Notes under the pieces: generated by a model | What the model saw: only the letters and a program-made list of their open reading frames with translations | The model's database searches: none | Told to the model about the DNA's origin: nothing | Program-made: the position numbers and the translations under genes | Part shown: one piece after another, positions 56,201 to 64,000 of the stretch | Layout: each line of letters starts with the position of its first letter | Position numbering within the stretch: position 1 is the first letter of the stretch | Assembly (NCBI GenBank): GCA_946406115.1 | Contig: OX291546.1 | Span: forward strand, 11,773,019 to 11,837,018 | Source of the DNA: Apoda limacodes | Lineage: Eukaryota; Arthropoda; Insecta; Lepidoptera; Limacodidae | DNA: 64,000 nucleotides | Reading direction: 5' to 3'

Positions 56201-59200
56201 TAACTTCGACGTCAATCAATCGCCAAAAAGATTTTAGGAGATGATATGGAAAATTCTATGGTCAGCTATTTTCTAAAGTTAACCAACGGGGTTTGATGAA
56301 CCTTGACGAATCAGTTAAGTTTAAAAATAACTAAAATTTGCAAATTTTATACAATCTCGACGGCTAAAAGGTCAAATTTAGTTGGTGCAATCCAGCTTAA
56401 GTATTTTCATAGTATATTTTATTTTCGATTTACAAGTTAACGCGAGATAAACCATTTGTTTTTTAGTTCTTGATAATTTGATATATATATTTGACATATT
56501 ATAGAACATATATAGCCATCTAAGTCCAGATACACTGTTTTCGAAGCAGTGTTACAGCAATAGAGTCATCACCTGTGACACCTGGTTAGTAAAAAGATTA
56601 TGCTTCCTACATTATGATGTGGGTTTGTATTCAGCCGCTGGTTATCCCAATTAGAGTATCAAAACCGTTACGTCACACATTATTAGGTATAATAACATAT
56701 ATAAGTTACATACATAAGTGTACAAAAATGCTTAATATACTTACCGGAAGGTGACCCTTCAGGAAGGTTAAAGGAGTCTTTCATCTTTACTAAATGACTG
56801 ACCAGATCTTTGTGCTGGCCAGTGTTTAAGGTTCCACGTTTTTTCCTATCTTCAACTACACTTCGAAACACTTTTTTTATATGTTCCGTAGCAGCGTACG
56901 AGAAAAATTTAAGTCTGAAATATAAATGAAAAAATATGGTTCGCGAAATATTAATATCTATAAATATTATATTTAATATATTAGAACAACGATCTGATAA
57001 GTAACTGATGAGGTAGTTTGAGCCCAAAAGCGCTCTTTAGCGAACAGTGGCCTTTTTTAATAGCAACTCCGACACTTTAAACCCATTACCAGGAGTTTGT
57101 ATGATATGTTTGATATGCGAAACTAGCAAGTCAATCATAGGATGGGTGACTGCCTAGTGGCACATTTTATGAGCTCCTCCGTGCTTCGGACACTTAACTA
57201 ATCTTAAATTGGTAATTATACATATGCCTTGTTGTTGTCATATGATAGCAGTCGTGATTTTAGTACAGTCAGAATAAAATATTGCTGCCAGCAAACTATT
57301 CCGTTCCTTTTTAAATCTACGAAATATGCAATACACACTCTGATTTTTAAAAATCAGTTGTTCTTGTATGAGGAATAGAACCTGTACATACAATTAGTTA
57401 AGGTTCCATAAAATGAGATTATGGCGGATTTTGTTAAAAACAATTTGGAAGTTTTTATAAAACTCTACTATTATTATTTTTTAGATTATTGAAACTATGA
57501 CCTTAAGAAACAAAATTACATCATTATATGGCATTTGTATTATATGTCATGATCGAAAATAAAAATATTATATCTTACATTAATTATTAAAAAAAAATAA
57601 GTACTAAATAAAATTACTAAATGAACTTTTGAACTGTACAGGATGAGTTTTGAACAAATTTTTGTACATAACGTTATAAATAAATGTAAGAAATAGCAAC
57701 TTCAAATAAATAGTTAGTTTCGAAGCATCTTATTACTCAGTTTATGTATCAGTGTATTACAAATTGGAGTAACATAACTTATAAAAGTTTAAACAAAAAA
57801 CTGTAGCTACAAAAATCTTACCTCAAGAACTCTGCCAACTTTGGAAGAAAAAAAATAAATAAAAATTCCATTCCTCTTCTAAAGGTCCATATAAGCATGT
57901 GACAGGTAATTACCCAAATGGGGGAATATTCATCGTTGAGGGAACTGGTGCGAAGCCCGAAAACGTTAGAAGCTACTGTCTCGCTGGTGTACATGTGGAA
58001 CAGTTCCTAAAAAAACCAATTTCTTGTTACAATATTCATAGACTAGAGCACCAAAGCTGTCAAAGAATTGCAATGAATAAGAAAAAAAAATCTGTACGGT
58101 ATGAAAAAAATCAAACAAAATATTTTTTTCTGCTTTAAGAAAATATATTTTTTTACGAAAAAATATATGTACTTACCTATGTATTGCATTTACTATTTAC
58201 AATTTGGTTTTTTTTTTCATTATGAGCAATATTAAATGACTGATTGAATGACTGATTCTATTACTAAATAAATTACCTTATTGGAAATGACTTGTTTTTT
58301 CTCTATACAATCTCGCTGTATTTTTCCTACCAGTTGCTTAGCATTTTCGTTCATGAGATCTGCTATCATCTTGAGACGGGCAGTGGTGAACATGGGCGTC
58401 AGTTTATGTCTCAGGTCAGACCACAAGGGGCTCTAAAAGTTAAGAAAAGCATAGAAATAAATAATGATAAGGTTTTCATATAGATACCAACTTGTGAAAT
58501 TAGTAACACTTCATGTGAGTTTGCATGGATATATTTATTAACAGGAAACGATAGAGAATGCTTAAGAAGAATGGGCCACGTATACAAGTTGCACTAGCGA
58601 AAATAAGAACCAGCCTGTATTTACTAGATTTACAAAATTATTGTTTCAATAAAATATGGCTAGGCAAGGAAAAAATATCAAATATGTAGTGAAAATACTT
58701 ATTTCATTACCTCTAATTTTTACACTCCTAAATAGCGTAGAAAAAAATTTTTTCTAAAAAATTTCTTTCTATTTAGATTTTTTTTCTAACCTTTGGTAAT
58801 TTTACCCAAAACCGTGTAATATATAACCTAATGCCATCTTTGATCAGTTGGTCCACAATATACCTATATATACTGAAGAATAAAAAACTTTTACATTTTT
58901 TAAGTCAGTTAAAAATCAAAATATATAATATTTCACAAGCGTTTCAATTTTATTTTTAGTACGATACACCAAAAACAAAATGTAGAGTCCACTCATTAAA
59001 ACATTTGAAACATATAAATACCTTTATGGCAAGGAGGTTCAATGTACCAAGAGGATCTTGTTTTGAGTATTCACGGCAGAAATATCTGTCCTGGAAATTA
59101 TCGTAATCCTTGACAAGGATAGCTTTGCAAAATTCCGGGGATTGTATCACTAGTGCAGGCTGACCGGACAGAAAAATCCCAACGTAATCTTCACGGAATT

Positions 59201-59405
59201 TCTCCTTTATTTCGTGAAAAAAATCATAAACACTTCTACGTCCCATGAACTGTAAGTTTCCCAAAAACAGTCCTGGCTTTAGATACGGAATCCCACGTTT
59301 CTTCCAATAATCATATTTTTTACGCAATATCCAGTACATCACAAGTAAACAAAACGCTACAGCGGTGAGAACCGACTGTAGCACTACACCCTGGTTAAGC
59401 TCCAT
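53246..59405 (-). CDS. cytochrome P450 (CYP3 clan, CYP6-like), gene 2
   Basis: Seven exons on the - strand: 59405-59022, 58432-58277, 58006-57822, 56914-56745, 55556-55438, 54674-54569 and 53658-53246, with GT-AG borders and the same phases as gene 1, giving 510 codons. It has one extra codon near the N-terminus and one at the C-terminus, because the TAA stop of gene 1 is TCA here and a TGA follows. N-terminal anchor, WSDLR in helix C, I-helix GSVETSS, ExxR and PFGVGPRYCVG (Cys455) are all present. About 35 residues differ from gene 1, 19 of them in exon 1 and none in the shared part of exon 7. It lies tail-to-tail with gene 1. It is an ER monooxygenase with unknown substrate; the exon 1 changes fall partly in the substrate-access region. 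No inactivating lesion was seen. Confidence 0.93.
53700..53785 (+). mobile_element. CR1-like tail scrap in intron 6 of gene 2
   Basis: Reads gactgcttaccatcaggcgg and ccaccttagtgtttt, the family tail, opposite in strand to gene 2 and matching the place of the 28852-29005 copy. Confidence 0.65.
53790..54362. repeat. three copies of a hairpin-rich ~200-bp unit, intron 6 of gene 2
   Basis: Units start near 53790, 53995 and 54197 with actagtaaaa-gctttgg, followed by tagtactcgat, a gcgtagcac stretch, and a ctcgaccgacatcag...gtcggtcgag hairpin, then tgacac-tgcaagtac. The third unit has a perfect 10-bp stem (ctcgaccgac / gtcggtcgag). The homologous place in gene 1 (28710-28850) has one unit. Confidence 0.8.
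54400..54540. other. short G-run stretch in intron 6 of gene 2
   Basis: Starts catgggcgtagccagc and contains runs of 7 and 12 G. The 'gggcgtagccag' phrase is typical of dispersed insect repeats. Not present at the matching place in gene 1. Confidence 0.35.
55930..56135 (+). mobile_element. CR1-like 3' end in intron 4 of gene 2
   Basis: Counterpart of 26872-27115, same position relative to exons, so inherited through the duplication. Confidence 0.7.
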
Positions 59406-59507
59406 CTTCTTTGACACTAAACTTTGTAATGAAAACAATCCAACTGACCTAATATTTAAATATTTTATTTTAGTACATTTGTGATAATAGACATAGGGTA
59501 ATTATAA

Positions 59508-59552
59508 GTCATTAATTACCTAATCGACCAACGTTGAAAGTTATCGCAGTGG
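59508..59552 (-). promoter_or_regulatory. conserved 45-nt block upstream of P450 gene 2
   Basis: Identical to 23284-23328 upstream of gene 1. Downstream in this gene, a TATA-like aatatttaaat and a TCAGTT initiator-like motif (about 59452-59446) lie before the start codon. The role is inferred only. Confidence 0.4.
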
Positions 59553-59644
59553 TCGATCACTCGGAAAGTTTAATTACCCTAGGTTGTTAGGGTAATAGTC
59601 CAAGTAATAGGGATATCGCTATTAGCAAGCCTTTAATGGTTTAA

Positions 59645-61195
59645 AGTATACGACCCTCTTGGATTTTTGGCTTCAAGTAAAACGAATATAAGTTGGGATG
59701 AATTTTTAAGCAAAGATTTACAAGAAGAATGGCAGCACTGTCAAAAATCTATTTCGTTGGTTGGAACTGTATAAAAAATAGGTTAAAAACTGACACACCA
59801 CAAAAAGTACAAATAATTAGGTTTTGTGACGCATCACCGCACGCTTATGGAGTTTGTGTATATTTACGTACAATTTACGACAGCAGCCCAATATCTTGCC
59901 ACTTGATAGCGTCTTAAATTAAAGTAGCTCCTTTAAAAACTAGAAATATACCACAGCTAGAATTATGTGGAGCATAGTTACTGTCAAAATTAGTTTGAGA
60001 CAAGTCTGACAAAGTTAAGAATACATTAACTGTTTATATTCAAATTGATGATACTTTTCGCTTTTGTGATTTTTCAATATGTCTTAATTGGCTTAGCCTA
60101 CCATACAAAAAATGAGGTTTTTACATTTCTAATCAAATTAGTGGCATATCACAATACACTTATATAGAAATGTGGTCATATGTAAATATTTGTGAAAACC
60201 CCGCTGATTTACTTACAAAAGGGAATCGGTTTGTAACCTTGCTTACAACATTTTGGTGGAACGGTCCAAATTGGTTGTGGTCCAAGTCCACTCCTAGAAC
60301 ATTTGAATTGGACGACATAAATAATGAAATGTTTCAAAATGTATGTGTCGTTACCGGAGGAGATACACCATATTTAGTTGCTAAGAGTTATTGCCCATTG
60401 TTTGCGATTTGTTAACAAGAAGATTAAAAAGAAGAATAACAAAAAATTAGAATCGGTGGAAGAATAAAACGTGCTTATGTCAGTTAGCTAGTGAGACTCG
60501 CTTTGGATAGAAACATATGGCATATGGTGGAGGAGGTCTTTTTCAACAAATGGACATCCAAATAAATATAAATTTAAACTAATTTTAATAAATCAATGAA
60601 TGCATGGAATAATATTTTAAAATGAAAAACTGGTTGCCTGTAAAGTCGGTATACGGGCGAAAGTTTTACGTGACAATGATTTTATGTCTGTCTCTCTCGC
60701 TCTTAGGCGGGCGCGTGCCTCTCACTCGCTCTCATTGTGAGCGCATAACGTGAGCGGAGCGTAACGCAGTTTCTTGAAGTGTCACCCGGCAAACCAATTT
60801 ATAAGACGTTGTCACGTCAAAAAAATACTCCTTTTTATAAATGTATAAACATAGACTACATAAATTATAGGAGTTATACAAATACTAATACTATTATTAA
60901 TAATGCATGTTTTGTAAAACCTAATGTAATATTTATTGGAATAAATGGCTATTATTATTATTATGTCAGTTATAACCAAAAACATCCAATTATACTTCCA
61001 GCAAATTATCACATAACCAAATTATTAATTATGGAGCGTCATCTTACATTATTCTATTGTGGAACTCAAAATACATTTTCTAATTTGCGTCTCAATTACC
61101 GGCCTATTAATGGCTGTAGCCAAGTTAAACGAGGTTTTTCGGAATGCGTTGTATGTGAGAGATACAGGAGGCAAACTTCAACAGTAACTGCATAG
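59645..61195 (+). pseudogene. second Pao/BEL pol fragment
   Basis: Starts exactly where inverted-arm homology ends. The + strand reads YDPLGFLAS (RT-RNase H linker), then RFCDASPHAYGVCVYLR (RNase H-like), LKLK-LLKTRNIPQLELCG, then at 60170-60290 NPADLLTKGN and FWWNGPNWLW. At 60960-61190 comes an integrase zinc-binding region (HPIILPANYHITKLLIMERH, SLRLNYRP-like, CVVCERYRR). The stretch 60420-60900 between them holds unrelated or diverged sequence. Many stops; dead. It is a different lineage from the arm Pao/BEL element, judging by the divergent residues. Confidence 0.8.
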
Positions 61196-62200
61196 TCAGT
61201 TCAGAAAAAAAAACACTTTGATATAAAGAAAAAGAGCTCTTAAATTATCGGTCTAATTTAAAAAAAAAAATTTACTATTAGAGAGCTATAATTGTTAGAT
61301 GTTTATTTGCCATGTTTTGTTTTGATAAGTTTAAGGTTCCGTAAGATACAATTGACGAAGTTGCGACGGATTGCAATAGTCAATTATAAAAGAGATGTTT
61401 ATCTTCAAGCGGCTGAACAAATTTCCATTAATCATAGCTAAGAACACTCTCGATCAAGTCAGCTGTCAAACAAAAAAAACTTGATCAAAATCGGTTCATC
61501 CCTTTAGCCGCTACAATGCCGTTTGTTAACCGTGGTACACCCAGTAGTACCACCAGTGGTACCGCGGTTAGTTTTTTCTAACCCTGGTTCCACTGATTTT
61601 GTGCATGTTGCATGTATGCGATAAATACATGTGTTTTCTTTCTTTCCTTCTACTTTTAAACCAACTTCAAAAAAAGAGGAGGATCTCAGTTTGATGTTTG
61701 TATGAATGTATGTATGAATGAAAAAGTAGCCGTGGTACCCCTGGTTAGCAAACGTACAAAGCAACAGATAGATACACACGTTAACATTTTTCTTCAGTGT
61801 TCGTAAAAATAGAACATTTGAGAGGCGTTTTAATTTACCTTTATAAGAAAAAATAACATAAATGCGCAAACTTGTCTCGTAAATTACAGAACTGTAAAGG
61901 AAAATAATGTAGTCCATGATGTCGTCAACACCAAGAATTCCGCAAACAAATTAATAACGTCCGCCTCAGAAAGTAAAACAAGTTTCTTTTGTTTGGAGAT
62001 TTGTTTTTTTTTCGTAATTTATAATCCTATCAAAAACAAGAGTTCAACGAAGAGCCAAGTTCTTCTTTAGGATGTTAATTTTTAAATTTCCTAAACTTTG
62101 ATAGAAGTGAAGCATAATTTACCTAATGCGATCCAAAGGGTTTTTTTTACAATATTTTGAAACTTACTTTTTACTATGGCCAAATATATATAAAACATAT
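61196..62200. other. intergenic, dispersed repeat scraps
   Basis: 61320-61520 contains a stretch typical of dispersed insect repeats (taagaacactctcgatcaag, aaatcggttcatccc). A palindromic piece lies near 61520-61570 (ccgtggtacacc...ccagtggtaccgcgg). No gene recognised. Confidence 0.4.
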
Positions 62201-62201
62201 A

Positions 62202-62555
62202 TCTATTACCCCTCTACCTTATCAGTCTAAAAGCAGAGAAGTTTGAATTAGACTGTCAGAGATAATCGTTATCTAGTTAAAAAAAAAAAGTATTTTAATA
62301 TTTTGAGTCGGTAATGTTAGTAGGTAGGTAATAAATTTAAAATGTCTAAAAGAAGATACCCTACATATGTCTATTACCACTCTACCTTATCAGTCTAAAA
62401 GCCGAAAAGTTTCAATTAGACTGTCAGAGATAATTCTTGTCTACTTTCAAACAAAAAAAATATTTTAAGTTTTTGAGTCGGTAATTTTAGTAGGTAGGTA
62501 ATAAGGTAAAAGGGAGGTAATAAATTTAAAATTTCTAATAGAATTCTTTATGTCC
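62202..62555. repeat. 168-bp tandem duplication
   Basis: The phrase tctattacc-ctctaccttatcag starts at 62202 and again at 62370. The units share gactgtcagagataat and gagtcggtaat-ttagtaggtaggtaata, with scattered differences. The second unit has an additional short 'aggtaataaggtaaaaggg' echo. Confidence 0.9.
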
Positions 62556-62753
62556 CTACCTATGTCTAACACGATGATTTTACAGTAAAATACCATTGAA
62601 ATATTTAAATGATCAAAGTGGAATAAGAGCTTTTTTAAAAAATATATTTACTTACTTTAAAACAATTTAATTACAAAAACAAAGAGACTAGAATTAACTT
62701 CTTATAAAATAAATAAACATACAAATAAAAAGTACAAATTAATATTTTTGGCA

Positions 62754-62978
62754 TTAGCTTTTAGACATATTTAAGTTTTTATATTTTATCCAATCTTCCT
62801 TTATCATGTCTGCAGCCTTTTCAGCTATCATGAGGATGGGAGCATGCGTGTGAGCTGCAGGAATTCGAGGAATCACGGAGCCGTCTGCCACTCGGAGTCC
62901 CTTTATCCCGTGTACTTGGAGCCTTGGAGATACCACCGCTGTCGAATCTTCTTTAGGGCCCATCTTGCAAGTGCCTAC
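62754..62978 (-). CDS. GMC oxidoreductase (glucose dehydrogenase-like), terminal exon
   Basis: The last coding exon on the - strand begins after a cag acceptor at 62978 and ends at a TAA. It encodes 74 residues: VGTCKMGP at the start, then [40 protein letters not shown] and ADMIKEDW. This is the conserved FAD/substrate-domain C-terminus of insect GMC oxidoreductases; the H of HTHAP is in the position of the usual N in NTNAP. Upstream exons are not seen between 62979 and 64000, so they lie beyond the window or the exon is an orphan. The frame is intact. Confidence 0.85.
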   Translation of the reverse strand, partial: VGTCKMGPKEDSTAVVSPRLQVHGIKGLRVADGSVIPRIPAAHTHAPILMIAEKAADMIKEDWIKYKNLNMSKS

Positions 62979-63344
62979 CTGCAAGCGTTCCATAAGAGAT
63001 TATGCTAAGTATGTCATATATACTAGTAACGAGAAGTTTGACAAAAATTTAGGGCATACAGACAGGCTGACAGTCAAACATCGTTCATTGTATGTACCTA
63101 TAGCATTGCCACGCAAAAACAAAGTGCATGATAAATCATGATAAAAAAACACAATTTAAAAAAAGAACGAGTTGCACTCCGGGATTGCCGGCAGAAGTGA
63201 AAACCTTTACACACGATTCGCGCTTAACACTCAAATATGTCACAAGACATGTCTTTGACATTGTCAAGAAATAATATTTTTTGTTTATTTACTTTTTTGG
63301 CGTAGTATATTTGACATCGCAATCTGTCATAGAATTAAAATTCC

Positions 63345-63830
63345 ATATCCAACCTCCCTGTACGACTCATAATCGCGAATACTAAAAATAAAAATTATAA
63401 TAGGCGTGGCATTACGGTTTCGTATTTTACAAGGACAAAAATGCACTTTGTTCAATTTCCATATCTTAAACACTTTATATACACGAATTTTACGAATACA
63501 CAGCAGTATGGCCACTACACAGACGGTCGAGCCATCAGCTGTCACCATCAATGGATGCGCGTAGCACGCTGTAACATAAACACACACGACAATGCGCGCA
63601 AGCGCCCTGCGCCGCCTAAACGAAACAGCAGGCGCAGGCATACATTTTCGCCGCGCCGTAGAAAGAGAGGGGGATACTCCCTCTCCTACGCCGCGCCAGC
63701 TGGCTACTCTCCATCCGTCTTACGCATTTTCACGATCAGGACACGTGACCTATCATTTTTTACCCATACCAAAAAAAGTGCACAACGTCGCTAAAGAAGT
63801 TTTCACTTCAAAAATAATCAAATTGACTTT
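63345..63830. repeat. dispersed repeat, longer copy
   Basis: Shares both ends with 41017-41215 and carries an additional GC-rich middle (63420-63712). Overlapping frames on both strands (63327-63867) have no recognisable domain. It lies upstream of the GMC exon, presumably in its intron. Class undetermined. Confidence 0.75.
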
Positions 63831-64000
63831 AAAGAGAGCAAGCAAGTCGGACTTCTGCAATAATTAGTGCAACAAAATTTTCTGATCTTCTGACCTTAGT
63901 TGTTTAGTCGCTAGTGGTTGTTAGTTCACACCATTTTAATGTATGGTGACTATAGTTTTGATTTTTGACCACCGCATCAGAAATGTTTGTTGCACTTGTA
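63831..64000. other. window end, nothing recognised
   Basis: AT-rich, no gene signal. Confidence 0.4.

Larger units (their letters stand above)
48830..59644 (-). repeat. right arm of large inverted duplication
   Basis: Reverse-orientation homologue of 23196-38790 (see left arm), 10.8 kb. It lacks the left arm's LINE and Helitron. It has its own changes: extra hairpin-repeat copies in intron 6 of gene 2 and different Pao/BEL deletions. Confidence 0.93.

Noticed and set aside
57000..57030. Second hammerhead core (ctgatgagg at about 57006)
   Set aside because: No GAAA follows a stem II, and no stem I or III partners were found.
59406..59438. N-terminal extension of gene 2 by 11 codons
   Set aside because: It would need a TTG start; the first ATG at 59405 aligns with gene 1 and begins right before the membrane anchor.
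63327..63867. Overlapping frames on both strands at the window end
   Set aside because: They lie in a dispersed repeat whose shorter copy at 41017-41215 lacks the middle; no domain was recognised.

Overview
This is eukaryotic, AT-rich, intron-containing DNA and almost certainly comes from an insect, most likely a moth or butterfly. The evidence is two multi-exon cytochrome P450 genes of the insect CYP3-clan type, the terminal exon of a GMC oxidoreductase, and a dense load of insect-type mobile DNA (Jockey- and CR1-like non-LTR elements, Pao/BEL retroelements, mariner, non-autonomous Helitrons, hAT-type MITEs, tRNA-derived SINEs, a Polinton-like DNA polymerase relic). The host identification is inference, because no database could be searched.

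The main structure is a large imperfect inverted duplication. The left arm (about 23196-38790) carries P450 gene 1 on the + strand (23427-29494, 7 exons, 508 codons). The right arm (about 48830-59644, reversed) carries P450 gene 2 on the - strand (59405-53246, 7 exons, 510 codons). The genes are convergent, share every intron position and phase, and both look intact. Their 5' flanks, introns, 3' flanks and a decayed Pao/BEL element beyond them were all duplicated. Each arm has changed since: the left gained a 5.6-kb Jockey-like LINE (32845-38457) and a 0.55-kb Helitron (30365-30910), and for both the right arm preserves the empty site. Exon 7 is identical over 358 bp between the genes while introns have diverged, which suggests gene conversion.

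Region by region. 1-6830: mostly unassignable sequence with a CR1-like tail, a 131-bp tandem array (2462-2920), a strong candidate type III hammerhead ribozyme (3710-3786) and a degenerate tandem array (5220-6140). 6830-17000: dispersed repeats, two hAT-type MITEs with 8-bp target duplications, a Helitron, a SINE, a CR1-like fragment, an LTR-like fragment and a 49-bp minisatellite. 17285-22935: a decayed protein-primed-type DNA polymerase, an RNase H-bearing LINE nested against a CR1-like fragment, a mariner fragment and a hairpin MITE. 23196-38790: left arm. 38790-48830: spacer of transposon fragments. 48830-59644: right arm. 59645-61195: a second Pao/BEL fragment starting exactly at the arm boundary. 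61200-64000: repeats and the last exon of a GMC oxidoreductase gene that continues beyond the window or is a fragment.

Only the two P450 genes and the GMC exon look like host protein-coding genes. P450s of this group are ER-bound monooxygenases typically used on plant toxins, insecticides or hormones; the substrate cannot be read from the sequence. Everything else is mobile DNA, repeats or unassigned intergenic sequence.
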